From: Pomacea canaliculata
Lineage: Eukaryota; Mollusca; Gastropoda; Architaenioglossa; Ampullariidae
NCBI RefSeq assembly: GCF_003073045.1
Contig: NC_037595.1
Location: 992,001 to 1,056,000, forward strand
DNA length: 64,000 nucleotides
Direction of reading: 5' to 3'
The position numbers were made by a program, and so were the translations under genes. The notes under the pieces are model-generated. The model saw only the letters and a list, made by a program, of their open reading frames with translations, did no database searches and had not been told where the DNA came from. This document shows positions 1 through 11,641 of the stretch, piece after piece (within the stretch, counting starts at the first letter, position 1; each line of letters opens with the position of its first letter).

Positions 1-220
1 ATTTTGTTCAAGGTTGGAGCACTTTACACACAGGTAGCCTGCACACAGGTAAGGACAGTGCTCTTGTCTGACACTGCTTCATGACTGTGGCTGGTGGTAA
101 ACAGAGAGAGATTAAGCAGAGAAAGTTATGACAAAAGTCAGGCTTTAGTAAAAAGACTACAACATCCTTGTTTTATCAAAAGAAGCATGCCAGTGTGTAC
201 TGTACCCCTATGACTGTACG

Positions 221-415
221 GGTGGTCTGGTGGCACAACGGTCAGCGCCTGTCACCAATACTGTGAGGGTGGCTGTCCTGGGTTCAGCTCTCATATCGGG
301 CAAACTGTTCTTTCTCTGCACGTGACATCTGTTTACAGAGCTGGCTGCCTTGCCGTGATATAGCCTTAGTTGCTGACTCCGTGTAAAACACCGATTCCCT
401 CCCCCTTCCTCCGTG
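221..415 (+). mobile_element. tRNA-derived SINE, molluscan type
   Basis: The 5' part resembles a tRNA gene. An A-box-like stretch (GGTGGCACAACGG, about 229-241) is followed about 40 bases later by a B-box-like GGTTCAGCTC at 281-290, giving the spacing of an internal RNA polymerase III promoter. The body continues with a block at about 343-400 (TGCCGTGATATAGCC, then GTGTAAAACACC) that resembles conserved central domains of metazoan and molluscan SINEs. The assignment to a named SINE superfamily is from memory and unproven. Confidence 0.7.
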
Positions 416-2074
416 TGTTTGTTAAGGGCAAGCCACTCGGCTCTCCGCTTTCTCTTGTTATCCATGCGCACGCATATTCCAACACACGCACACGCGTGCA
501 ATCACACATGCGCACTCCGACGTGAAGACACGTGCACGCACAGACAGCCTGCAAGTCCGTTAATTGCTGGCTGCTGGCCCCACCCGCATATACCTCCCGG
601 CCCTCCGTTTTTTGTCCGCCAGCCATCGGCAAACTGTCTTCTGTGCAAGGACACCATTTGCAGCTCCTTAGACAGAATGAAGCTAGTGAGAGAAAGAGAG
701 ATAGAAGGGAGAGATAGAGAGGAAGGGAGACACACGCTATATTCATTGTTTCATTCATTCATTGTTCACTTTTCCGGTGTAGAGACTTAGTCGCCCCTCA
801 GACAGGCTCCTCGTGCCTCCATGGTTGTGTAGCCAGCCACGCCGTGGTGATGTCCGTGCTGGTGTTATTGACGTTGACGAGCGATTGCGTCTAAGGGAGA
901 GAATAACGACTGGTGCCATCCTGGAACTGGGGGCTAGTGACTGGAGGGGAGACAATTCAGACGTAGCATGTCAGTGCTGGTATCTGGGGCTACTGACTAG
1001 AGGGGAGACAAAGACTTGAACCATGCTGGTATTGGTTCTTGGGGCTACCGTCGCTAGGCAACGGGGGTACGTATATGGAGTCACTGGGGTGGGGAGAACG
1101 CGTTGAGTCAATGGAGAGAAGATGTGGGTGAAGGTTGACTGTGACTACTTGTTGTCATCTACCAGCAGACATCAATGTCTTCACACCTTTGGTGAGGCTG
1201 ACTGAGGCAATGGTCTTCAGTCAATGGTCTTACACGTGTCACGTGTCCTGGACACCAGTCATGATGTCATAAACCTCGCACGTGACCTAGCATAAGCTCA
1301 CACACAGTATAGCACTTACTCTCACACACAGACACATATCAAAGTCAGTAACAATGTTGTTGTTAACAGACGGCTGACCCCACATCAAACTACAGGTCAA
1401 GTCAGCAAAGTTGCTATTAATAGACCAAGGTGGGTTCTCTGAGGACTGATCATCATTATTATTTTTCCACAGCTAAAGGTTAGGGAGCGGACATTTGTAC
1501 TTCACTGTTGTAACAGAATTAATAAAAAATTGTCGTGTGTTATTAATCACGATCTTGTGGTATCTACCCGCTGCTGTCTTCTTGCTCTTAAGTACCCGCA
1601 CTCTGTCCTATGCAATCAAGGGACATGACTCCCAGTAATGGTGTAAGAGGACCAACAATTTGTGCCGAGTAGCGAGGTGCCAAGCTACCTTTTTTTCCTT
1701 CTTCTGTCTTCCTTTCTATCCTTCTATTCTGTAGTGGAGGCGTGTTATCCCGACACGACTGGTCAAAGTGCTTCAGATATTATGGCACCCCGTTATACAT
1801 CCATCTTCCGTCCGTCTGTCCATCTTCACGTGTATATTCAGTAACATTTGACCATAGCTTCAACAGCCTCGTTTCACTCACTCTGCTCTCACAAGTTTGT
1901 AACTCACTTCCTGATGTGGTAAGCCATGACAGTCCTACAATCTGTGACGACGACCAATCAATCTTCAAGACGAACAGCGTCACATTTGTGAGACAAAGAT
2001 ATGATAACATGTGATGTATAATATCAATATTCAAGAAAGAGATTAATTAACACCTGTCACTCTACATCCGTAAG
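416..2074. other. 5' flank of CTL-1 without a recognised gene
   Basis: No convincing coding exon. It holds CA/CG-alternating DNA (about 475-540), a purine-rich GAGA stretch (about 685-735) and a loose threefold repeat at about 908-1060 built around GGGGCTAGTGACTGGAGGGG. Short open frames on both strands have no domain, splice context or paralogue support. The last few hundred bases should contain the CTL-1 promoter, but I see no clear TATA box. Confidence 0.5.
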
Positions 2075-4068
2075 ATGCAAATGGCGTTCAGGTTACAACT
2101 GGCATGGTGGGCACTGGCTGTCCTCCTCACAATTGTTTCTGGTAAGAACTGTGTTCTATTTTGTTAGACTGTCATTGAGCCAGGATGAAATTTCATAAAT
2201 GTTAAGGATTTCTGTAGGTACTCCAAAGGTCCTTTGTTCTGTGCGAGATGCGGATGGCTTAGTTACATGCATAACTGTATATAATTCACACTCATAGCAT
2301 GTACAACACATACGACAACTCATACCTTTGGTACTTAAGACTAATAACTTGGAAATTGTAAAACCTATTTTTAAAACCACTCTGTGTGCAAATTACCATA
2401 GGAAAAAGTCATTCGTCAATGCAAATGTTCTGCGTTAAGTATGACAGGGAACTTTCAATAACAACTAAATACGAAATAAAAAGGACTGCTCACAGACAGC
2501 CACGTTCCAAGCACAAGCAAAGAAAAAAAATCATGTCCTGGGGTCATGGGAATGTGGCTGCCGACAGGTATGATGTCGAGGTGAGGACCGATGGGCTGAC
2601 AAAGGTGGTCGTCAGACAGTTTTAGTGCAGACACAATCACATAACATTAGTCCAGCGATTAATGGTCTTGATTGTGTGCGAATAATTACATATCACGGTA
2701 AGCACATGGCTTACTACACATTTGCGGAATTTACTTTTTAAAATTATGTTATTTCTGTTTACCGAGTGTCGAGCACTAAGTAATGTTATTTTGCAGGCAG
2801 CTCCACGTGTCCCACTGGTTGGCAGGAGTTTGACAACAGTTGCTACGTGTTCCTGAATGAGACCATCTCCTGTCTCAGTGCAGTGGTACAGTGTGTCAAC
2901 TCAATACTCAGTACATCAGTCATGGAAGATTATGTAGAGGTCTTCCTACACTTCATTAAAATATTAAAGATCTTACTATAAAAGTTAACAAAGAGGAATA
3001 ACTAACATTTTAAAATGTTAGGATGTGAGTATTTACAATCAGTGTATGGCTCACTGTCATGTCTGTTTGTATCTCAGGCCTTTTGCAGTAAGGAAGGGGC
3101 TGAACTTGTTGAGATCACATCTGAAAAGGAAAATAACTTCGTCGTTAAACTGCTGACAACTAAAGACGGTAAACTTACCTATATCTGAACATCAGTTCTT
3201 TCTTATCTCAAGCACCTAAGATCTGAAATGACACATGGAGACCCTGCACAGCTAGCCCTGTCCTCGCATAATTGTCAAAAAGATGACACATCAACCTAAT
3301 ATTGCTGTCGACTTATTTGGTGGTCTGCAGGTTTGTCTGCGTGGCTGGGAGTCAATGACATTATACAAGATGGCCAATGGGTGTACTTCTCAAGTCAGAG
3401 TCCGCTGTCGTACAACAACTTCTACCCCAATCGTCCCAAGAGCAAACGGCTGTCCTCTAAAGGATGTGCACTGTTGTTAGCGAATGGCATGTGGCTGGAA
3501 ATGTTCTGTAGACTCACTTTCAACGCCATCTGCGAGATGAAGTGAGTAAACTACTTCAACATCTTCCTCGTTTATGCCTTCAATAGGTACTTCAATAAAT
3601 GTTGCTTAATAATTAACATGAAAACCTGTTTTCGACATCGATTTTCATGAAAATTCATTAAGGCAGTCTGTTACTGCAAGGAAATGTGCCTTTTGAGATA
3701 TGACAAGAATATGACAAGGAAACAGGAATAAAAATGAGTAAAACAAAGTTCTATTATTCTCTTTTCCAACTCCAACTAATGTTGTGTTCTACTGCGAGGA
3801 CACTCACTGACTGTAGACATGTATGTAGATGTCAAGGCTAATGGTAAACGCTACTCACGTCACGAGAAACCAGAGAAAGCAGTGAGTGATGTCCCTTCAA
3901 ACATCCTGCGAACACTTCTGTGGAATACAATGGTGTCCACGCAGGTGGCCTACTACAAGCCGCCATCAGCCTCGCACTCGTAGCTTTTAAAATCCTCTTT
4001 GTCCCAGAGGACGTAGGTCATCATTTTACTCGTGTTTCTGTCTCTCTAGCATGGCAAGCGATTTCTGA
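2075..4068 (+). CDS. CTL-1: secreted single-domain C-type lectin
   Basis: Five exons: 2075-2141, 2797-2885, 3078-3168, 3331-3541 and 4050-4068. Splicing gives one 158-residue frame. Residues 1-22 are a signal peptide (hydrophobic core LAWWALAVLLTIVSG). The CTLD follows: CPTGWQEFDNSCY, an extra Cys in TISCLSAV, the first core Cys in FCSKEGAELVEI, WLGVND, then GCALL, FC and ICE. The Ca2+-site motif EPN/QPD is replaced by NRPKSK and the usual WND by WLE, so classical Ca2+-dependent sugar binding is doubtful. Donors and acceptors are canonical (GTAAGA, GTACAG, GTAAAC, GTGAGT). Exon 5 is a tiny tail (NMASDF, stop) after a good pyrimidine tract; without it, exon 4 runs to a TGA at 3543-3545. First gene of the array. 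Confidence 0.9.
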
Positions 4069-4474
4069 CAGGAAGACGTGCATGAATACATGAAGAACAA
4101 TTTCTGGGTGAGTTAGACAAGATTTTTCTTTAAAATTCGTTTTAGGCAGTTTTGTCTTTTTTTTTTTAATTTGCATTTTCTTACAGTGACGAATGGAGTC
4201 ACATGGAGTGTCATCACGAACTTGTATGACTTGTATGACTTGTATGAACAGACGATGTTTTCTAGTTAACTACTTAAAGGAGGCAGGAGACTACAAAGCT
4301 TCCGGTTTATTCACATTCTTTGTTTAGGCTCGCCGAGACTAGCAGCGAGAACTTGGCAAGAGGCGAAGTATTGGTCTTGGCAGACAGACAGCAGTACACC
4401 TGTACACATCCATGGTGTCATGAGGACGTTTCCTAAACACACCAACTAGACAGTATGTTCAAAATATTCTGGAC

Positions 4475-4480
4475 AATAAA
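4475..4480 (+). promoter_or_regulatory. Poly(A) signal AATAAA of CTL-1
   Basis: AATAAA lies about 400 bases after the proposed stop of CTL-1 at 4066-4068 and is the first canonical signal after exon 5. It would give a roughly 0.4-kb 3' UTR. Confidence 0.5.
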
Positions 4481-4534
4481 TGAAATTTAAATGTCATTTG
4501 GCCTTGCCCTCGTGTATTAGTGGGTATTTCTTGA

Positions 4535-4559
4535 ACAACAACAACAACAACAACAACAA
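4535..4559 (+). repeat. (AAC)n microsatellite
   Basis: About eight AAC units in the CTL-1/CTL-2 intergenic region. Confidence 0.9.
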
Positions 4560-5242
4560 TGATACAACATGTACGCTATTTTGCATTATTTGCTCAAAAT
4601 CCCCGCTATCATTTTTGTAATGTCTAGCACTTAATGTTCACTTTCAGTCTTATGCCTCGAGGGTATGAAAAATCCCAAGAGCTGCTACTCTGGTCTTTCC
4701 TTTCTACCTTTGTACAAAATAAAAGTAAAGTTCCCTGTATCCACAAGGTTTCGGCTTTTTGTTTGTCAGTGTGCTTGACAGAACGTAAGTGTTCATGCGA
4801 ATTTGAGTGTCTGTGTGTGTGGAGACAGAAGTATTTGAACATTTCTTTATAATGCACTGGGTAGTACAAGCAAAGAATTATTTTCACTTTTATTTTACTT
4901 GTTTTAGAGTTTTTTTCTTCACACGCTCCCTGACAAGACTCACTGGCTCACTAACCTGTGTCTGTGCCCTCAGTCGCCTCTCCAGTGTTCTGTCTGAACA
5001 AAGACGGAATTCGAAAATGCATCTGCTACACGGCTACCTGTGATGTAGCTACCTACATCTCATAAAGAATAATAAATAAATAAAATCCTTGATTTTAAAT
5101 GTTGAGGACATCCATCCATCCACTACAGGATGCAAATACATCAGCTATGTGACGCAAAGATAGATATTAGGTGACGAGGGCAGATAACGCTCCTTCACTC
5201 GGCAGCTATGACGTCAGCAGGAGGCGGAGCTGCAGACAAAAG
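4560..5242. other. CTL-1/CTL-2 intergenic region
   Basis: No exon recognised. A run of AATAAATAAATAAAA near 5069-5083 could be a distal poly(A) signal. The last ~100 bases must contain the 5' UTR of CTL-2; no clear TATA box was seen. Confidence 0.4.
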
Positions 5243-6655
5243 ATGGCGACAGGGTTACAACTGAAATCTTGTGGACTGGCTGTGCTCATCGCATGTTTTC
5301 TGAAACACTCCCGAGGTAAGAGCTGTTTGTATTTGTAAAAGAAGTTAAGACCCTCCTATGTGCAGCAATCAGTTTGTAAATGCTATAAATAGCAGCAGGT
5401 GCTGCCAGGTGAGTCTTAAATTGTGTTTTATGTTTTTAGACTACAGTACAAGTTAGTAAAATTCAATGCAACTGAACACAGGCCGATAATTTAATAGTGA
5501 ATCTCTTGTAGCGAGATGAACTGTTCAAAAAGCAAAATCCAAAAATTACATTATTTCTTTTTTCATTGTATATTTTTTACACATTCCGAAACAATGTCTG
5601 ATAAATATTACTCAAATTTTTGTAAAGAGATTATGACTTACCTGACAAAGAATTTGCTCCCAAGTTTGGAAAAAACATTTAAGAGTCGGAAGGAGAACTA
5701 AACTAATGTTAGAAGCTTACAGGAAATGTAATGGTAGAGTGAAGGTAGTGCTTTCATCTAGAAATTTGAGAAGTCGGGTGGAAGAGAGGGTGCATCTTGC
5801 TACTAGACTTGTCCTGTCATCTTTCTGGCTGCTGCCGCTCTGTGACCTGCTCCCTAGGGAGGTATCCATGGAGACCAGCGAGCTTGGCTGGTGTTATGTC
5901 AGGTATCCAGCAGCTGAATGGTGGAGATCATGTCAACAACTAGGTTGATTACAGAAAATGCAAAATATTTACTGACAACAGCTCGATTGACTAGGATTAT
6001 CCCAAGGGTTAACTTTTAAACATGCGCTGTCCTTATGACTTTAATTAATCTCGGTGACATGACAAAGACATTCACACTACTTTTGCCACCCGACATCAGT
6101 AATTATAAAATACTTTGTGGAAGTGAAACAATAAAAACAACAACATACAAAATGATCGTAAGCCAGAGTAGATACCAATCTGAACTTTGCTGCGATAAAG
6201 TGCTGATAAAAATATTAATACAATGTATTCAACACAAAATAAAAAGCTCTGCGTGTAATGTACAATCAACTTTCTATTTAGAGAGATTGCTAATCACACA
6301 ACATGTTATAAAAGACTTGTGGCTGAAATCAGGAAAGAACCCGTAGTCAGAAATATATTGTTAGTTGCAAATAGTAGCAAGCAGGGTGTTACCAACATCT
6401 TTTGTTAGTGGCACTTTGAGGGCCTTCCAGTCATACCCCATTATGTCATAAACAAGTCTGGAACAACATACAAGAGGCACTTTCACATGTTGATTATGAA
6501 TCAAAACAGAAAAGTAGCCTTGTAACTTGTAAGTTGCCACATCAGCGCTTAGAAGGATAGTCAGACTTTCCATCCTGCAGCTACAGAGCCTCCCAGGTCG
6601 CCTGATACTAGCAGTTACAGGAATGAATAAACACATGGATGAATGGATGGATGGA

Positions 6656-6745
<90 letters not shown>

Positions 6746-7316
6746 TCACGGTTTGACACTTCCCATATCTGTTTTTTCTATCTTCAATCTCGAGATGAAA
6801 CTGTTGCAGTGAACTGCTCGTGTGCAGCTGGCTGGGAGTTGTTTGAGGACAGCTGCTACGCTTTGCTTAACGACACATTCTCCTGCATGATGGCAGTGGT
6901 AATGTTGCTAATCTCAATCAGAAATTAGTCATATAAATAGTAATTATGACTGACAAGTAAGGGCTGAGTAGTGTAGTGTTAGTTGCCTCCCTCATGGCCG
7001 TACAGTTGTGAAAGGTGCGATAGTATTGTGAGTTGTTCATGTTTCCCAATGCCAGCTGGGATAAGTAAAGCTGTATTGTGTTATGTGTCTTTTTTGTTTT
7101 AGGAGTTTTGCAATAAGGAGGGAGCTGAACTTGTTGAGATCACATCTGAATCAGAAAATAACTTCGTTGCTGACTTCATGAAAAAGAGACGAGGTGAGGA
7201 TGTGAATGTTCAGTGCACACAGGATGCCATTGGTCATCTGAAGGGAAATATTGTTACTTGCTGATTTTAATGTGTTTGTTCACAGTTTTAACAACTTACT
7301 GGCCATCGACAGGGTT

Positions 7317-7399
<83 letters not shown>

Positions 7400-9704
7400 C
7401 AGATTCACTGGCTGCAATATATCATAAACTTTCTCTCAACTTGTTTTTTTTAAACATGTTTATGGAACGAAATCGTACAACTGAACATTTGGCCCTTAAA
7501 CACCTGTCTAGATACTAGGTTTGGGGCATCGGCTACCGAGCTACACCCGACAGTTCGCTGCCCACACCAAACAAAGGACGCAAACAGTCCAACAGGAAAG
7601 AAAGAAAGAATAAGTACAATTGAAACAATCCAGTGAAAAAGTGTATGGCCCTATGTAAACACCCCATGCACAGTTAACAATACAGAGACCGTAAAAGCTT
7701 GTTGCACCCATGCTGCAGGGAGAGACAGAGGCAGGACATTCAAAACACGGGCAACAGGTAAAGAGAACGAGCAGCGGCTGAACCTCTTCAGTCTTGGATT
7801 GTTGGGTAGAAAACCGGGGTGGACAGAGCGGAGTGACATGCCAGGCTGGCAGGACGACACCAGCAATGAAAATTAAACTGGAATAGAAGCCATGAACACG
7901 ATAGACAGGTATGGCGATGTTGAATTGTACACGAGGCCAAACTGGTATCCAGTACAGACTGCGGACATCGGATGTTACATGAGCAGCCCACAGCTTGTGG
8001 AATAATTACGAAGACCATTACTGTCAGCCCTTCGGAACTTTGGCCTGTGGAGCAAGTGACTGAGGAGGTTCATATATTGTAGTAGAGCTACAGCCGTCAT
8101 TACTGGACAATACACATTAGAAGCTTTTAGATGGCAACAACAGAAGGGGACTAAGTGAACAAGATTTATTAAACAGGAAATGTGTCGAGATTCTTTATGG
8201 ACTGGGGACGATTAACGGTTGAACGAGAGAAAGTGAGTGATATGGACGGAGGCAGATGCTGATGGACAGTATATACAATTGTAAAGGTGGGAGAGAAATA
8301 AGATTCCAGGACCAAGTCGTTGGACACAGGCAGTCAAGAGGTGAGACCCAAGGACCGAGAACTTGATACAATACCGTAGACACTAACAGACTAGGTTCCA
8401 AGCAGCAGACCAGTGTAGCCATTGTTCTAGAAGTCATGTCATGGCAGTGATGTTTACGACTGTATGTCACTGTACATACTCCATATGTTGCCCTCTTCAA
8501 GAACAAGCTGAATGCGATTGTATCTGACGATCAAATCATCGTTACTACACATTACTTTCATAAATCGAGATAAATATCTGTCCTTCGTTATAGGAGACAC
8601 ACTTGTACAAACACTACCATGTACAAAAGGCAATAGCATGGACTCCAACACAATGCTTGCAGTGATAGAGGTCTGACCAGTGAGAAAGCTGGGAGCAAAT
8701 GCTAATTAGACACATCGCTCTCAAAACTGTGGCCTCTCTCTTGGTATTAAGGATTTTGTGTACTTAGAGAAAGCAACAGAGGTTGTTACCCATAGTTAGA
8801 AAAACAGTACTTCAGTTATGTTCTGTCATAGCATCTAAATACCTACAAGGTGTGTTTAGTCGGACCACGTTAGGGCAGAGGGACAAACAAGGGTAAGAGA
8901 AATAATAAATAATAATGAATACAAAAAGTGTACAGCACATACTCACATTCCTAAGGAGCATGCTCTTAGCGCTGAAGAACAAGAAGAAACATGGACAGCA
9001 TACGAGGGACAAACAAACAAATAACATATGAACTATAAAAGAATAAACAACAGTACTAAACGAAGAATAAATCAAATACAGAAAACACAGAGAGGAACCA
9101 AATAACAAGAACAAGAAACAGCCTTTACCACTATTACTATGTATATATATATATAGTAACACGTGTTGTTTATTCTAATGATGTCGATGACTCAATCTGA
9201 TGCTCTCAAGGACAGTATATCTGGATGGGCATCAATGACATCATTCAAGAAGGCCAGTGGATATATCTCACAAGTCACAAGCCATTGTCGTACAGCAACT
9301 GGGCCCACAACGAACCAGACAACAAACTTTATGGTTCTGAAGGATGTGCACTGTTGCTGCCTCATGGCCTGTGGTACGACATGCCCTGTAGGTTTGGTTA
9401 CAATGCTGTCTGCGAGATGAAGTAAGTACACCACGTAGCAATCTCTTGTTTGTCTACAACAGCAGTACACAGTTGTTTATCACTAGGATTTTGTGAGCAG
9501 CTGATTTTTGTATAGCTTTGGTGCTGTTCCTTTTCTTTTGGAAGTAATTTGACCAGAGATTTGACTAGTCCCGGGCATTCTTTTTTCCTCCTTTTTTCGT
9601 TATTTTTCCTCTTTTTTTGTCTTGAATGAGCAGCTAAGCTATGGTATTATTAACGTCACGTGACTTCTCTCTCTCTCTTCAGCTCTCCTAATCTTTCTCT
9701 GTAG
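5243..9704 (+). CDS. CTL-2: secreted single-domain C-type lectin
   Basis: Exons 5243-5315, 6810-6898, 7103-7193, 9211-9421 and 9683-9704 splice to one 161-residue frame. The N-terminus (MATGLQLKSCGLAVLIACFL) is a signal peptide. The CTLD begins NCSCAAGWELFEDSCY, carries the subfamily's additional Cys (TFSCMMAV), then FCNKEGAELVEITSESENNF, WMGINDIIQEG, a Ca2+-site-like EPD in HNEPDNKLYG, GCALL, WYDMPC and VCEM. EPD plus WYD is closer to a working Ca2+ site than in CTL-1, but it is not the standard EPN or QPD. Exon 5 follows a long CT tract and encodes NSPNLSL then stop. Intron 3 (7194-9210) holds LINE debris; intron 2 is only 204 bases. A 105-bp ATG repeat ends 65 bases before exon 2 and sits where the branch point and pyrimidine tract would be expected. 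Confidence 0.9.
6641..6745 (+). repeat. (GATG)n/(ATG)n compound microsatellite
   Basis: A few ATGG units pass into about 28 ATG units, in intron 1 of CTL-2 just upstream of exon 2. The open frames across it (poly-Met, poly-Ile) are repeat artefacts. Confidence 0.95.
7318..8020 (-). mobile_element. Decayed LINE 3' end (CR1/L2-like) with (ATT)n tail
   Basis: On the minus strand, 7690-7800 reads NPRLKRFSRCSFS...VLNVLPLSLPAA, which resembles the C-terminal end of CR1/L2-type reverse transcriptases (pattern F.RSFS...WNSLPLSLR). An uninterrupted AAT array at 7318-7399 lies where the 3' tail of a minus-strand CR1 element should be. The rest is too decayed to align by eye. Lies in intron 3 of CTL-2. 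Confidence 0.45.
8890..9120 (-). mobile_element. CR1-like LINE 3' UTR fragment
   Basis: About 230 bases match 50750-50990 in the same orientation, roughly 80% identical by eye. Shared landmarks are CTAAGGAGCATGCTCTT, ACTATAAAAGAATAA and ACTAAACGAAGAATAAA. At the second site the sequence lies just downstream (minus strand) of a CR1 reverse-transcriptase C-terminus, so it is best read as the 3' UTR of that LINE family. Confidence 0.6.
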
Positions 9705-11641
9705 GATTGGTGTGTCTTCAGGATTGCTGGTTCCAGTCTGGTTGCTTTGGAGGACGTTGACTTCTGTGGTCAGTGTTGTGAAGGTTGCAATATAGAACAC
9801 TTAGGTATTGGCTAAGATGTGTCAGTGATTCTATTAAAATTGTAGCAGCTTTGCTCCCTGCTGCTGGCTTCATCAAAGCCAAATTCATCAAAATTGTCTG
9901 TCATTGGTTTGAAGCCTCTGGGTTGATGTTAGCATTTCAGCCAGAACACTGTTAGTATGTTCTTCCTCAGAGCTACCTTGAAAAACCTTTTCATCTGGTC
10001 ATCAGGCATATTCTTAGACTACTTCCACTTTGGTGGTGGGTGAAGCTGGAGCACAGGCACGAACACTGGTGACATTGTGAAGCTTCTGAAGACTCTAATT
10101 AATCACACCATAATCATCTAATTAATCACACCAACTGTAAATGGTCGACAGCTGACGACGGCCGTTAGTCTGTGTACTTGAAGTACTTTCCTTCCCACTG
10201 TACCACAGCTTGTGGTCTCACTGTATCCTTTCTGTCTGATGTCTGCCATTGCCATAGTGTTACCGGTATCTCTCTGGCTCATCTGTGCGTTCTTTCAGTT
10301 CGCCACACTAGTATAGTGTGCAGAGAACATGCATACCAACGAAAGTCTAGGTCATCAACTACTTTCTGTTTCCACTGAAACTCCAGAGAGTCTGTCTCAG
10401 AACACATCGGCTCTGTATACAAGAAAGGTCAGAGAAGCCTGTAGATTGTTCGCAAACTGTGCACATTGGATGTCAACAGACACGTCATCAAACGTCTGCT
10501 CACCTTGTCAGCAAAGGTCATGACCGGTACAAGCTCATTCATCTGGGAGGCAAAATTCAGTCTGGACAACATTTTCCGTCAGACAAACAGGTCCTGCTGT
10601 AGAACGATCAAGGGATACTTCATTATTCAGTACTTTGTCCTGTGCCTGTCACGAACAAAAGGTACAACGACAACTTTAACCCCTTTGTCGTCCAACCGAT
10701 TAAATCTTAAAGTGGATGTAGTCGTCAGCTGGTGTGTTTATGTAGTAGACGATGTTTACATTTTGTGTTTTGTGCGGGAAGGATAAAGGACAAAGTGTGA
10801 CTCATTCTCTAAAGTTGTCGTATATTGGCGTGAAGACGTGAATACGGTTGTTTGGATACGGTTGTTTGGAAGTTTGACACAAAGTTTTAATTCTAATAAA
10901 TTTGTAAAAAAATACATTTTTTTAAAATTCTATAGCATGTTATTTGAGCTTTCATTCTCATACTGGGACGAAGTAGACTTACAAACTTGTCAAGTCCCCT
11001 AGAGTAAGCTGTTTGGTTCTCATGTTTGGTAAGACAGCACTGAGCTTTTTATTTTCAGTCTTCACGCCGTGTGAGTACAGAGACTGGCCAAGGCTTCTGC
11101 TCAAGGCTTCTGTTTTAATGTCTGTACATAATAAACAGACATACAGCCACATACAGGACTTTGTATTGTCACTAGGAGGATGCGTGTGTGTGTTTTGCTC
11201 GTGCGCAAACTGATATAAAGTTACAGCATGACCACACTAATGGTCCTGACAATAAACATGTCCTGGATGTCCAACAACAACGCAGGACTGTGAAAACAAT
11301 GCACAACATAAAAAAAACATCAAGGGATGGTGGTGAGAAAAAGAGTAGAGGAGAAACAATGAGGGAAACGTTTTCACAATAATTTTTGACAAAATTTATC
11401 TTACAACTGTCTTTTTCAGCTGCGCCGACTTGTAAACAAATCATTATATCAGGACTAACAAAAGCTCCGACAATAAATTAAGGTTTGAGATTTACACAAC
11501 GACTACACAGCCGCGACTCGGCAACAAAATACGTGGTGAGAATGATAACGAGCGATTGTACGTAAGCAGCGATCAGACAAGGTCTTCCCGACAACAGCCC
11601 TATAGACAGGTTAGAGTAAGCCAAGACACCACTAGCAGACA
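9705..11641. other. CTL-2/CTL-3 intergenic region
   Basis: No gene recognised. I read 9720-10700 in several frames looking for a transposase or reverse transcriptase and found no family signature. The region 10860-11000 is T/A-rich. The 5' UTR of CTL-3 should lie in the last ~100 bases. Confidence 0.4.

Noticed and set aside
366-758. Overlapping 130- and 125-residue frames on opposite strands
   Set aside because: Low-complexity DNA next to a SINE; no domain or splice context.
6361-6928. Poly-Ile and poly-Met frames near CTL-2 exon 2
   Set aside because: ATG microsatellite; the real exon is only 6810-6898.
9720-10790. Possible piggyBac-type transposase between CTL-2 and CTL-3
   Set aside because: Read in several frames; no catalytic motif or terminal repeats could be recognised.
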